55,767 nucleotides of DNA from positions 1-55,767 of the forward strand of contig CALKNI010000153.1 of the NCBI GenBank assembly GCA_938091115.1, read 5' to 3'. Below the pieces are notes generated by a model. The model had not been told where the DNA came from. It worked only from the letters and a program-made list of their open reading frames with translations, and did no database searches. Shown piece after piece: positions 28,864 through 37,870 of this stretch. This DNA is from an uncultured Pirellulaceae bacterium. GTDB taxonomy: Bacteria > Planctomycetota > Planctomycetia > Pirellulales > Pirellulaceae. Within the stretch, counting starts at the first letter, position 1, and each line of letters begins with the position of its first letter. The translations under genes and the position numbers were made by a program.

Positions 28864-29580
28864 GTGAGTCTTGACTACGGGTTACTTCGAACTCTGCATC
28901 GAATGTTGCGTCAATTGACGGACATTGGTGAGCGTATGGATAAAGGACCTCGAAAGGTTCGAATCGTGGCCGCGAACGAGGCTAACTTTTTGAAGGGCCT
29001 TGAGGAGGCTAAGGCTTCGTTACTTGAGATGCGGAAAGCGTCTAACGCCAAGCAAATGCAGTTGAATGAACGCGAGGCAAAAATTGAAGACATGAAGTCA
29101 AAGCTAAATGTCTGTGACTCGAATAAAGAATTCCAACTGCTAAAGGACAGGATTGCTGCTGATCTACAGGCTAATAGCGTATTGCAAGATGAAATTCTTG
29201 AACAGCTAGAGAAGATCGACGTTCTCACTGAGGGGGTCGACGAAGCGAAAAAGAACCATGAAAAGTCGCAGTCCGAGTCAAAGCGAGTTAGCGACGAAGT
29301 CTCACTTGATTTGAAGGCGCTGGTGGCGGAGAAAGAGAGAATATCGGCAGAGTTGTTGGAAAAAGAAAAAGAAATCCCAGGAGATTTGCTAATTCAGTAC
29401 CGTCGTCTTGTGACTGCAAAAGGAGAGGACGCATTAGGCGTTACCAATACTGAGACTTGTGGGAATTGCAATCAAACTCTGACTCCGCAAACGATCAACG
29501 ATTTGATGATGAAGCAGCCTGTTTTTTGCAAGGGTTGTGGATGCTGGATGTATCTTTCAGAGAATCACCCTTCGGCGTGA
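28864..29580 (+). CDS. Coiled-coil protein with C-terminal C4-type zinc ribbon
   Basis: The 238 residues are mostly a long charged coiled coil (about 10-180), followed by a zinc ribbon with CGNCN and CKGCGCW. This architecture is the C4-type zinc-ribbon family (DUF164-like) present in many bacteria, of uncertain function and probably nucleic-acid associated. The start is a GTG at 28864 with a perfect GGAGGT site 8 bases upstream. It is transcribed separately from rpoD, since a terminator lies between them. Confidence 0.88.
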   Translation: MSLDYGLLRTLHRMLRQLTDIGERMDKGPRKVRIVAANEANFLKGLEEAKASLLEMRKASNAKQMQLNEREAKIEDMKSKLNVCDSNKEFQLLKDRIAADLQANSVLQDEILEQLEKIDVLTEGVDEAKKNHEKSQSESKRVSDEVSLDLKALVAEKERISAELLEKEKEIPGDLLIQYRRLVTAKGEDALGVTNTETCGNCNQTLTPQTINDLMMKQPVFCKGCGCWMYLSENHPSA

Positions 29581-29732
29581 AATCGGAAAAGATTTTTTCA
29601 AGAAATCAATTTTTCAGCGACCCTTTAAAGAGATTACGCGTACCACTTTGCGTCGGTTCTCAATTTGAATTAACGTCGCAGTTGTTGATACCATGATGTT
29701 TTGTTTTTCCCTTGGACCAAAGTGTCAGTGAC

Positions 29733-30479
29733 ATGTCTGGAAAAGAGCCTGTCGGCAAGCATAAAGAGTCCAGTTGTGACGACTCGATCGTCAATGAGAT
29801 CCAGCGGAGTCGTTGGAAGAAAATTCTTACCCGCCTTTTTGGCGGCGTCGGTATTGTTTTGGTGCTGGTGATCTTGATTGGCAGCGCATCGCTCACCGAA
29901 CCTGCTTCATACCAAGCCGCGCTTGCAATGGCTCAGGCGGACGCGAAATCCTTCCGACTCGATTTTGAGTCCAGAGTAATTGAATTGGGAAATATCGTTC
30001 GAGAAAAAAAGGAATGGAAAACAACGTTTACTCAGTCAGAGATAAATGGGTGGTTAGCGGACAATCGTGAGTTTTCCAAAACGCTTCCAAAGGTGATTTC
30101 CCAGCCGCGGGTCGTTTTGGCTGATGCTAGGATGTCTGTTATTTTTCGCTGCGAAATCTTGGGGCTTGATGCGATTGTTCAGGGCGAGTTGGATGTGTTT
30201 TGTACAGAGACGCCGGGACAAATTGCAATGCGAATTTATCGAGTTCGCTCCGGTTGGGTGCCCCTCCCTCTTGATGCGTTCACCGATCAGCTGACTGCAG
30301 GAATGCTCTCGTATGGTGCGGAGGTTGAGTGGAGCGAGATAGACGGCGATCCAGTTGCGCTGATGCTTTTTTCCGAGGATTCGTTCCAATTGGGAACGAA
30401 AATTTTGGCGGTTCAAGCGGTCGAGATAAAGGAGCGTAAATTGATGATTACGGGAAAGTCCAAGTCAAAACCGTTTTAG
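29733..30479 (+). CDS. Single-pass membrane-anchored protein of unknown function
   Basis: I do not recognise the family. The first 33 residues are polar, a hydrophobic helix spans about 34-56 (GGVGIVLVLVILIG), and a domain of about 190 residues follows that would lie outside the cytoplasm. It has a TTFTQSEINGWLADN segment and alternating hydrophobic strands, suggesting a beta-rich fold. The ATG at 29733 is preferred to the TTG at 29712. It follows the zinc-ribbon gene by 150 bases on the same strand and is convergent with the EF-P-type gene. Confidence 0.7.
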   Translation: MSGKEPVGKHKESSCDDSIVNEIQRSRWKKILTRLFGGVGIVLVLVILIGSASLTEPASYQAALAMAQADAKSFRLDFESRVIELGNIVREKKEWKTTFTQSEINGWLADNREFSKTLPKVISQPRVVLADARMSVIFRCEILGLDAIVQGELDVFCTETPGQIAMRIYRVRSGWVPLPLDAFTDQLTAGMLSYGAEVEWSEIDGDPVALMLFSEDSFQLGTKILAVQAVEIKERKLMITGKSKSKPF

Positions 30480-30503
30480 CGTATCCCTGCGGGAATCGTT
30501 CCC

Positions 30504-31067
30504 TCATGCTCTTGAGAGGTATTGTCCGGTGCGTGTATCGACTTTGACCCGTTCGCCCTCTTTAAGATACTCCGGAACCTGCACCTCTAAGCCTGTTTCC
30601 AATTGGGCGGGTTTGGTTCGACTCGTCGCTGAATTTCCTTTTACCCCAGGATCACATTGCGTTACCAGTAACTCGATTGTTTGGGGAATCTGGATTCCAA
30701 CACAATCTCCGTTGTAGATTAGCGCTAAAACACCCTCCAGGGCGTCGGTAATGTAGGGTCTTTCGTTTTCAATATCTTCCATCGGAACTGGATACTGTTG
30801 AAAGTCAGTTTGATCGAGAAAGTGGTAATGCGTCGCATCGGAATACATTAACTTTACATCGCGTTTTTCAAAGTCGGCATCGAGCAACGACTCGGTTCCT
30901 TTTAATGCGATATCGACTTTTTGCCGCGTTACGATATTACGCGCGCGAAATTTGTAAACGGTTGAGGCGCCTCGTGCCGATGGCGAATTGACCTTAATTG
31001 ACTCGATGATCACGGGTGATCCATCGTATTCGACAATGGATCCGTTTTTTATTTCTTTTGCTTGCAT
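30504..31067 (-). CDS. yeiP: Elongation factor P paralogue of the YeiP/EfpL type
   Basis: The protein has the three-domain layout and 187-residue length of EF-P-type factors, which relieve ribosomes stalled on proline-rich stretches. The N-domain loop reads SPSARGASTVYK, with Arg32 at the tip where EF-P usually has a modified Lys. This matches the SPTARGAAT loop of E. coli YeiP/EfpL. The C-terminal signature includes DPGVKGNSATSR and VQVPEYLKEGERVKVDTRTG. The Arg tip means no EpmA-type lysylation is expected. It follows a hypothetical gene by 58 bases on the minus strand. Confidence 0.85.
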   Translation of the reverse strand: MQAKEIKNGSIVEYDGSPVIIESIKVNSPSARGASTVYKFRARNIVTRQKVDIALKGTESLLDADFEKRDVKLMYSDATHYHFLDQTDFQQYPVPMEDIENERPYITDALEGVLALIYNGDCVGIQIPQTIELLVTQCDPGVKGNSATSRTKPAQLETGLEVQVPEYLKEGERVKVDTRTGQYLSRA

Positions 31068-31125
31068 AACGTTTTAGCCAGAACTGGCTGTTTGAAAAAA
31101 CAAAATGGATTAAAAATGAAATGGC

Positions 31126-31629
31126 TTAGAATAAGGAGTTCGATTGAGGGTCAAGGCCAACTCCTTCACAAACGTTGGCAATTCGTTCCATGATTAACAA
31201 GAGTCCCCCAGGATCGAGCATCTCACCATCCTCTTCCGATCCAAGTTGACGTTCAAAGTGGTAGATGTCGAACCGGGCGTTTGATTTGGATAACGATTTA
31301 AATTTTTCGTGTTCCTCGGTGGTGAGCGTCATGCTTAGGAATTCTTCGCGCAGAACGTCAACTTGTTCGACCACCTCTTCGCCTCCGACGTAACTGATTT
31401 CCATTGCGGAACTGTCGTGCGGGCAGATGATGGTGACGGATTCAAATTTCCCGTCCACTTCCCGTAGGTGATTAAGTTCGTAGTTTTCAGCGATCTGCTC
31501 AATTGCCGCTTTTACAATCGGCCCCTCCGGGCGATTGTGAATTTCAAAGAGAATGAAAAATGTATCGCGGTAAACGTAATCGTTGTTTTCAAATAGAGAC
31601 ACGCCGTGCTCCCGAACAATCAAAACCAA
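31126..31629 (-). CDS. Conserved-looking cytoplasmic protein of unknown function
   Basis: I know no family for this acidic 167-residue protein. It opens with VLIVREHGVSLFENNDYVYR, contains VTIICPHDSSAMEISYVGG, and ends with a helix (LLIMERIANVCEGVGLD). It has no signal peptide, membrane segment or catalytic motif. Codon use is like the neighbours and the frame is long and clean, which supports a real gene. It is upstream of the EfpL-type gene on the same strand, so co-transcription is possible. Confidence 0.65.
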   Translation of the reverse strand: MVLIVREHGVSLFENNDYVYRDTFFILFEIHNRPEGPIVKAAIEQIAENYELNHLREVDGKFESVTIICPHDSSAMEISYVGGEEVVEQVDVLREEFLSMTLTTEEHEKFKSLSKSNARFDIYHFERQLGSEEDGEMLDPGGLLLIMERIANVCEGVGLDPQSNSLF

Positions 31630-31756
31630 AAATATCTCGCTGAGCCGAGACCTCTCATTCTAGCGGTCGGTTAGGCGGCGGGTAGTAGCTTAAGACTCAG
31701 CATTCCAAATGGCAAAAGAAAAGCGAAAAACTCTTCCAGCTATTTTCTGGATTTAG

Positions 31757-32650
31757 TTAACCCAGTTCCCGCGATCGCTCAGTTGCCGCCTGAACGGCCG
31801 AAATAACAGCGTCTCGGAATGAATTTTCTTCCAGGGCTTTGATTCCTTCAATGGTGGTTCCACCTGGGCTGGCTACGCTATCCCTTAGAGTTGCGGGGTG
31901 ATCGCCTGTTGCCTGAAGCATCTTTGCTGAGCCGAGCACGGTTTGAATAGCCAGTTGGCGGGCGGTAGAGCGAGGCATACCTGTGAGAACGGCTCCATCA
32001 ATGAGCGATTCGATAAAGGTAAACACAAAGGCGGGGCCTGATCCCGACAGGCCGGTTACCGAATCTAGAATCGCTTCGGAGACCTCGACGACCACCGCCA
32101 TCGGTTCGAGCATTGTCTTGAGTGTTTGGCGATCTGAAAGGTTGACTTCCGAATCGGCGGTCATTCCACAAGCTCCCATGCCGATCAAGCAGGGCCGGTT
32201 TGGCATCATTCGAATGATCCGGCGAGAGCCTGTTAGCCGCTGAAGTTCAAAAGTTCGAACGCCAGCGACAATCGAGCAAATGAGTGGAGCATGGCGAAAT
32301 TCGACATCTTCAATGGCATCGTGGAGGTATTGTGGCTTGACTGAAAGGAAAATAAGTTCGCTGGCATCAGCAAGATGTTGATTGGTTTCTACACGGGTGG
32401 TCGTGTGTGGCGCCTCGACGAGTTGAGTAAAACTAGCGCAAGCGTCGTCACAGGGATCTGAGATGAAGAAATTAATGGTTTGATCAGCGGATTGTGAGAT
32501 TCCAACTGCAAGTGCTTTGGCCATTTGACCGGCACCGATAAATCCAATGTTATTCAAGTCTCGATCCTTAAAATTTACGTGTTCGCCGTTGAGGGGATAG
32601 GAAGTAGGATTCCAGTGTACCGTTTCAGGACTGGATTCACTATCGTTCAT
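31757..32650 (-). CDS. proC: Pyrroline-5-carboxylate reductase
   Basis: ProC completes proline synthesis by reducing pyrroline-5-carboxylate with NAD(P)H. The Rossmann motif NNIGFIGAGQMAKALAVG begins near residue 34. The signature near the end, DSVASPGGTTIEGIKALEE, matches the family, as do IRMMPNRPCLIGMGACG and VTGLSGSGPAFVF. The ATG at 32650 gives 297 residues, still about 30 longer at the N-terminus than E. coli ProC. A TTG at 32695 would extend it further and is less likely. Divergent from selB. Confidence 0.92.
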   Translation of the reverse strand: MNDSESSPETVHWNPTSYPLNGEHVNFKDRDLNNIGFIGAGQMAKALAVGISQSADQTINFFISDPCDDACASFTQLVEAPHTTTRVETNQHLADASELIFLSVKPQYLHDAIEDVEFRHAPLICSIVAGVRTFELQRLTGSRRIIRMMPNRPCLIGMGACGMTADSEVNLSDRQTLKTMLEPMAVVVEVSEAILDSVTGLSGSGPAFVFTFIESLIDGAVLTGMPRSTARQLAIQTVLGSAKMLQATGDHPATLRDSVASPGGTTIEGIKALEENSFRDAVISAVQAATERSRELG

Positions 32651-32804
32651 CGGGGCGTGTCTAAAAACCAGTTTGGAGAATGGTGATTTTGCCAACGATT
32701 TTTGTTGATTTTACTTCAGAGAAGGGCGATCGTGGACTGGAATCAGTCAGTCTGCGTTGACTCTACCGCTGGGCTTTATGCGTGGATTCATTTAAACTGT
32801 TGGG

Positions 32805-34736
32805 ATGCTAAAAGACCTAATTCTCGGAACCGCTGGGCATATTGACCACGGTAAAACTTCACTCATCGGTGCTCTAACTGGGACGAATACAGACCGCCTT
32901 CCTGAAGAACAGAAGCGTGGGATTACGATTGAATTAGGGTACGCGCACCTTGATCTGCCTCCGTTTCGTCTTGGGATTGTTGATGTTCCCGGCCATGAAA
33001 AATTTGTTCGCCAAATGCTCGCTGGAGCGACGGGAATGGATTTGGCTTTATTGGTGGTCGCGGGTGATGATTCCATTAAGCAGCAGACCAAAGAACACCT
33101 TGATATTTTAAGAATGCTTGACTTGCCTGCCGGTGTAATCGCGTTAACAAAATGTGATTTGTCAGATCCAGATTGGCTCGATTTAGTTGAAGATGAAATC
33201 CGTCAAATGGTCTCTGGCACGTTCCTTCAAGACGCGCCTATTATTCGTACCAGTTCGAAAACGTGGATGGGAGTCGAAGAATTAAAGAATGCTCTCCGCT
33301 CTGCTGCTGAGACGGTTACGCAAACGGATCGTGCAAACCTGAAGGACGCTCCTTTTCGAATGGCGATTGATCGGACGTTTACAATTGACGGATATGGCAC
33401 GGTGGTGACAGGTTCGGTTAGCAGTGGTCGCGTTAGTGTTGGTGACCAGATTCAGATCCAGCCTGGGGACCGTTCAGTTCGCGTACGTGGGATCCAAAAC
33501 CATGACTCGGCGTCGGAGACGGTGTCACGTGGGCAAAGGGCAGCGATCAATCTTGCTGGTGTGCACCATCTTGAAATCGATCGAGGGGATGAGTTGTGCG
33601 CCGAGGGGCATCTATTACCTTCGACGTTGATGACAGTGAAATTACATTTGCTGGACAGGCTAAACAAACCACTGAAGGATCGGACGCGAGTTCGGTTTCA
33701 CGTAGGGACAGCCGAGTTGTTCGGTAATATACGCCTGCTTGGAGTTTCGGAGTTGGAACCCGGGCAGGAATGTTATGCTCAGGTTTTCCTTAACGACGCT
33801 GCTGTCGCGGTTTGGAATCAGCCGTTTGTTGTTCGATTGCAATCACCTGTTGTAACGATCGGGGGCGGGCGCGTTCTGATGCCAAATGCAAAGAGGATTA
33901 AGAAAGCCACAGATCTCGATCTTGAGATGATATCTGATTTGACCAAACTGGATCCGTTAGCCCGCGCTGCTGCGAGCGTCTACCTTTCGGATGATCTTGG
34001 CTGGGGGCCTTCCGATCTGGCCCGGAGTGCGGGAGTGGTTGGATTTGAAGAGGTTTTTACGCAGTTGAAAGCGAGAGGAGACCTTATTGAAATTCCGATT
34101 TCAATGAACCGAAGTGTTAAGGTCCACCGCGATAGATTTGAACATCTGGCTGAGCGAATCATCAAGGCACTCGAGCGGTTGCACCGGCTCCAACCTCTTC
34201 GATTTACGCATCCCCGATCGGTCCTCAATGTTGAGTTCAAGTATCTCGATACACCTGAACTTCTTGACCTCGTGATTGAAGAGCTAAAACGGAAAAAGAA
34301 AATAATCGCCAATGTCAATTCGGTAGGAATCGTTGGTTATGGTCCAAAATTATCTAAGGGGCAAAGGGCCTTATTAGCTGAGTTGATTGAGATGATAAGG
34401 AAGTCGGGGCTCAAAGTTCCCACGGTTACAGAGCTTGAGGCATCGGCTAAGAAAAATAGGGAGTCGGTAAGGGAATTGTTGGAGATGGCGAGCGAGAACG
34501 GTGATCTACTGAAGATCGCGTCTGAGTACTATATTCATAGTGAAGTCGTATTAGAAACCAAGCAAAAATTAGTTGAGGAAATTGAAGCGGCGAACGGATT
34601 GACGATGAGTGAAATTCGTCAAATTTTAGATACGAGTCGCAAGTATGCAATTCCACTGTGCGAGTATTTTGACAAGACCGGTTTCACAAAGCGGGACGGT
34701 GACAAGCGATTGTTGGGAGCGACGGCAAAGATTTAA
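32805..34736 (+). CDS. selB: Selenocysteine-specific elongation factor SelB
   Basis: SelB brings selenocysteyl-tRNA to the ribosome at UGA codons marked by a SECIS hairpin. The GTPase motifs are GHIDHGKTSLIGAL (G1), RGITIELGYAHL (G2), DVPGHEKFVRQM (G3) and TKCD (G4). EF-Tu-like barrels follow (YGTVVTGSVSSGRV), then four winged-helix repeats in the last 260 residues that bind SECIS. The length of 643 fits the family. Its presence implies that the organism makes selenoproteins. I see no selA, selD, tRNA-Sec or selenoprotein gene in the window. Confidence 0.95.
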   Translation: MLKDLILGTAGHIDHGKTSLIGALTGTNTDRLPEEQKRGITIELGYAHLDLPPFRLGIVDVPGHEKFVRQMLAGATGMDLALLVVAGDDSIKQQTKEHLDILRMLDLPAGVIALTKCDLSDPDWLDLVEDEIRQMVSGTFLQDAPIIRTSSKTWMGVEELKNALRSAAETVTQTDRANLKDAPFRMAIDRTFTIDGYGTVVTGSVSSGRVSVGDQIQIQPGDRSVRVRGIQNHDSASETVSRGQRAAINLAGVHHLEIDRGDELCAEGHLLPSTLMTVKLHLLDRLNKPLKDRTRVRFHVGTAELFGNIRLLGVSELEPGQECYAQVFLNDAAVAVWNQPFVVRLQSPVVTIGGGRVLMPNAKRIKKATDLDLEMISDLTKLDPLARAAASVYLSDDLGWGPSDLARSAGVVGFEEVFTQLKARGDLIEIPISMNRSVKVHRDRFEHLAERIIKALERLHRLQPLRFTHPRSVLNVEFKYLDTPELLDLVIEELKRKKKIIANVNSVGIVGYGPKLSKGQRALLAELIEMIRKSGLKVPTVTELEASAKKNRESVRELLEMASENGDLLKIASEYYIHSEVVLETKQKLVEEIEAANGLTMSEIRQILDTSRKYAIPLCEYFDKTGFTKRDGDKRLLGATAKI

Positions 34737-34804
34737 ACGGTGTGGAAACAAAGGTCTTCGCTGGATGTGACAACGGTTGAATATGCCTAAACTTGGATTG
34801 TGCT

Positions 34805-35530
34805 GTGGGAAGACGTTTGAAACTGATGCGGATTGTGGGGATCGATGTCTATCTGCATTGGACGTATTGGTTAGCGCCCGTTTACATCGTCTATCATAAT
34901 CGAGTCTTCGGTGATCAAGCTTGGTATGTGACCGGCGTCCTGTTTTTTCTTTTGCTTAATCTGTCTTTGTGCGTGTTGTTGCATGAATTGGGGCACGCAC
35001 TGATGGCTCGGCGGTTTGGCGTTACAACCAAGGACATCATAATCACGCCGATCGGGGGCATGGCGCGGTTGGTTGGGATGCCGAAAAAACCACTTCAAGA
35101 GTTTTTGATTAGTTTTGCAGGGCCAGCGGTTAATTTAGTGATCGCATTTCTTTTAGCGGTCGCTATTTTGCTTGCACAAGGTTCGCTCATCCCGAAGCTT
35201 AGTTTTAAGGGGGTGAATCAGTTACCTGTAATCCTGTTGTGGATCAACCTTATCCTGTTTCTATTTAACTTGATTCCTGCTTTTCCGATGGATGGAGGCC
35301 GTATGTTGAGAAGTCTGCTCGCTCGGCGGATGTCGTATTTACAAGCGACCGAGATCGCTGCCCGATTGGGACAGTTCAGCGCTTTGTCGTTCTCGATTTA
35401 TGTTTTATTTGAAAAGCAGTATCCACTGGTTTTTGTTGGCGTTTTCTTGTTTTTTTCTGCTCAGTTCGAGTTGAACCAGGCGCGGGCAACGGAAGGAGCT
35501 GAAATAGACTGTGGTTCACCTGAAGTGTGA
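34805..35530 (+). CDS. Site-2 protease family (M50) membrane metalloprotease
   Basis: The protein has about six membrane helices. The zinc motif HELGH sits in LLHELGHALMARRFGV near residue 67, and the second ligand region is FPMDGGRML near 168. Such proteases cut membrane-embedded substrates, often anti-sigma factors. The N-terminus IVGIDVYLHWTYW is typical. The start is uncertain: TTG 34793, GTG 34805 and ATG 34826 are all in frame. I chose 34805 because it leaves the usual short leader before the first helix. No CBS domain follows. Convergent with the next gene, 8 bases apart. Confidence 0.88.
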   Translation: MGRRLKLMRIVGIDVYLHWTYWLAPVYIVYHNRVFGDQAWYVTGVLFFLLLNLSLCVLLHELGHALMARRFGVTTKDIIITPIGGMARLVGMPKKPLQEFLISFAGPAVNLVIAFLLAVAILLAQGSLIPKLSFKGVNQLPVILLWINLILFLFNLIPAFPMDGGRMLRSLLARRMSYLQATEIAARLGQFSALSFSIYVLFEKQYPLVFVGVFLFFSAQFELNQARATEGAEIDCGSPEV

Positions 35531-35538
35531 TTTTGGTT

Positions 35539-37104
35539 TTAAGGAAAAACGCCTTGAATTGGCTCGCCAGTTCGGTCGATCGGAGTGAATTTTCTCAACT
35601 GATCATCGGGGACATACAGAGCAAAACCGCTGTCTTTATAGACCCGTGACCAGCCAATTTGTTTCGCCATTTGAGAATCATCTTTGGCAAGTAATTCCCC
35701 CAGAGTTGAATTTACGGGAACTAAAATTGCGTGTGTGTCATACCGCTGGAGCGTGGCTTGCCAGCCCTCTCTTGCTTTGTAGAAATCATCATTTTCAACA
35801 ATCGCTGCGTCGGGGTAGGCAACCTCGTAACGACTATCGATGCTTACTTTTACCTGTGGATGGAGTTTCCATTGCACGAACGCTCCTGCTGAAAAGGGAA
35901 CGAATAAATTAAGTTCCCTTTCCAGATTTTGGCTGCGAAGGTAATCAGCGGCACCGGCGGGATAGATTACTTCATATTTTTGGGTGTTGGAAATTTGGTT
36001 TGGGATTTTTAATTCCCAAAACCGAACGTTGATCGCATAGCCTACGGCAATCAAGGCAATGGAAAACGCGGTGACGGTAATTTGAGCCCTGTAGCTCTCG
36101 AACATGTTTTTAATTTCCTGGCCTAGGCCAGAGCGTCCAATCATAGGGGGGATCATGCAGGCCCAGGTGACGGCATAGAGGGATCCGTGGCGATAGTGTT
36201 TGGCTGCGAGATAGGCGGTCAGGATGAGTACCAGGCTCTCAAAGATAGATGTTCGTCCTTCCCGCCAAATCGCATATGCAGCGATTAAAACCGAAATTCC
36301 GTAAATTAACGGTAATCGAATTTCCCAGATTGGCCGCCACTCAAGAATGAGAGGGCGATCCATGGATACAGCGCGGTACAAGTAGGGAATGTATTCCCAG
36401 CCGTACGGATTTACGATCAATAAAATCAGAGTGACGAGCCCCGTGATAACTAGGTGCCAGACCCTATGAAGTGTTTTTAGGGGGGAACGCGTCTTCAGGG
36501 CTGCGTCGACTAAACGCGCAAAACAATAGACGCCAAGGATTCCCATTCCCGAGACTACGCCGCCATGCATGTTCGACCAAATAATAAATAGTGGAAACCA
36601 AATCAGCACCCACCACCGTTTCCCGCGTCGATCCAGGTCCAGCAAGAAAAACAGGATAACTTGGAATAGTAAAGTAAATAGCTGAGCGCGGATGTTATTA
36701 AATGCCATCCATCCACCAAGGTTGAGAGCGACTGGTGCGAGGATGGCAAAGACGGCGAGAGTAGCACCTTGCTTTTTTGCATAGAAAAAGCAGCCTAAGC
36801 AGATGGCAAATGTAAGGAAATATTTTAGTGCCACCAGTGCCGAAGCACCCCAGCCGGTGGACACCGTTGCCAGATAAATGACAGCGCCGGTGCCCCATTC
36901 GTGGTGGACTACTGTTTCGTTAGTGGGCGTGTAGGCAAAAGCATCGGTCGTCGGCATTGAGCCTTCGGATTTTATCTGCCGGTAAAGTGCCATTTCATGA
37001 AAAAGATCGAGATCGACGACCATATTCTTAGAAGCGACGGCGAGCGTGCCGCCTAGAAGCGCGAAGGTGATTGCCAGCGGCATTAGTCTAGAAAAAGATG
37101 GCAT
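35539..37104 (-). CDS. Polytopic membrane protein, GT-C glycosyltransferase-like
   Basis: The 521-residue protein has about ten membrane helices followed by a soluble C-terminal part of about 130 residues. An acidic motif after the first helix (DLDLFHEMALYRQI) and the pattern of a long first outer loop with EWGTG recall the GT-C superfamily, to which lipid-linked mannosyl- and arabinosyltransferases belong. FIIWSNMHGGVVSGMG near 200 is distinctive. I cannot assign donor or acceptor, and a non-enzymatic role is open. The gene overlaps no neighbour; a small lipoprotein gene lies upstream on the same strand. Confidence 0.6.
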   Translation of the reverse strand: MPSFSRLMPLAITFALLGGTLAVASKNMVVDLDLFHEMALYRQIKSEGSMPTTDAFAYTPTNETVVHHEWGTGAVIYLATVSTGWGASALVALKYFLTFAICLGCFFYAKKQGATLAVFAILAPVALNLGGWMAFNNIRAQLFTLLFQVILFFLLDLDRRGKRWWVLIWFPLFIIWSNMHGGVVSGMGILGVYCFARLVDAALKTRSPLKTLHRVWHLVITGLVTLILLIVNPYGWEYIPYLYRAVSMDRPLILEWRPIWEIRLPLIYGISVLIAAYAIWREGRTSIFESLVLILTAYLAAKHYRHGSLYAVTWACMIPPMIGRSGLGQEIKNMFESYRAQITVTAFSIALIAVGYAINVRFWELKIPNQISNTQKYEVIYPAGAADYLRSQNLERELNLFVPFSAGAFVQWKLHPQVKVSIDSRYEVAYPDAAIVENDDFYKAREGWQATLQRYDTHAILVPVNSTLGELLAKDDSQMAKQIGWSRVYKDSGFALYVPDDQLRKFTPIDRTGEPIQGVFP

Positions 37105-37295
37105 TGGATACTCATCATGAGATCAATACGTGTGAGCTCGTTTAGTTGCTCGACGAATGATAGCAGAAGCAATCGTCTTGATAGAATGCCGATTGTGAAT
37201 CAAATGCAGAAATGAAAGGCGGTCTGATTCAATGTGGATTAGGATTGCTGGCGGCGTTTTAATTCTCTTGGCTTGTGACAACAGTGACCAGCGTT

Positions 37296-37478
37296 TTATT
37301 CTTCTTCGCTAGCTTCTGCCGCGGTCTCAGAAGCAGGCTCTTCCGAAGCGCTTTGGTGGGCAGGTGATTCGTTAAGCCGCTTTTTGTAGGTGCCTAAATC
37401 ACACCCGGAAAACAAAGTAATCGAAACTAGGCATAAGATGACGATGAAACTGCAATTTCGGTTGGATGTTGTAGGCAT
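37296..37478 (-). CDS. Small lipoprotein
   Basis: The 60 residues consist of a lipoprotein signal (basic start, hydrophobic core, LFSGC lipobox) and a mature stretch of about 34 residues rich in Ala, Ser and Glu that ends EEE. Such peptides are likely anchored in the membrane, with no predictable enzymatic role. I know no family. The signal makes it a credible gene despite its length. Confidence 0.6.
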   Translation of the reverse strand: MPTTSNRNCSFIVILCLVSITLFSGCDLGTYKKRLNESPAHQSASEEPASETAAEASEEE

Positions 37479-37681
37479 TTTGGAAAACTTATCTGTTTGG
37501 CGAAAAGAATAGTTGTGACAGGTGGCGCGTGGTATTTCCGAGAGTCTATCTTAACTAGTTTTCGTGGTTTTTCCGAGGTGCTTTTGAGAAAGACCAAGAG
37601 GAGCTTGAGTCGCGGGACGCCACTTGATAATTGGGCTGTTGTGTAGGAGCATTAGCGCGTGAGAATTGGCCGATGGTTAAT

Positions 37682-37714
37682 AAAAAAGCGTTGGCCTCTC
37701 GAGAGACCAACGCT
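37682..37714 (-). terminator. Intrinsic terminator of the small-RNA candidate
   Basis: On the minus strand AGCGTTGG (37714-37707) pairs with CCAACGCT (37694-37687), with further pairs inside the loop, and six T residues follow at 37687-37682. This is a strong Rho-independent terminator. It ends either the small RNA or a transcript that runs from the MurE-like gene. Confidence 0.85.
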
Positions 37715-37870
37715 TCGTGTTCCCTGGCACTGGGACGGAGTTCGTCCCAGTGCACAGTTCAAGCTCAGCCGTGAGCACTTACTGTAACGGTTGACCCAGA
37801 AACCATAGTTACAATAAGCAAAATATGCTCTACCCCCAGGAGGGAGGGTGGTGCAAGATTCCCGCGTTTC
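37682..37870 (-). ncRNA. Candidate structured small RNA with anti-Shine-Dalgarno loop
   Basis: Read on the minus strand, five hairpins follow one another and end in a U-tailed terminator. The first, 37849-37832, is ACCCUC/GGGGGU with the loop CCUCCU. The second, 37818-37778, has an 11-bp stem continued by GGUU/AACC. The third, 37776-37763, is GCUCA/UGAGC. The fourth, 37753-37727, is an 11-bp GC-rich stem with a 5-base loop. The terminator is at 37714-37682. In the first and second stems one pair is G-U on the minus strand but C-A on the plus strand, which supports minus-strand transcription. The exact 5' end and promoter are not found. It lies 200 bases after the MurE-like gene, so it might instead be that gene's 3' end. 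No known RNA family was recognised. Confidence 0.6.

Noticed and set aside
31076..31089. AGCCAG/CTGGCT palindrome before the EfpL-type gene
   Set aside because: Only six pairs with a two-base loop; too small to call as a regulatory hairpin.
32805..34736. tRNA-Sec or SECIS element near selB
   Set aside because: I searched nearby gaps for a long-arm tRNA and a TTCGA loop and found none.
34783..34826. Possible frameshift at the start of the M50 protease (ATG at 34783 in another frame)
   Set aside because: In-frame TTG, GTG and ATG starts give a normal family N-terminus, so no frameshift is needed.
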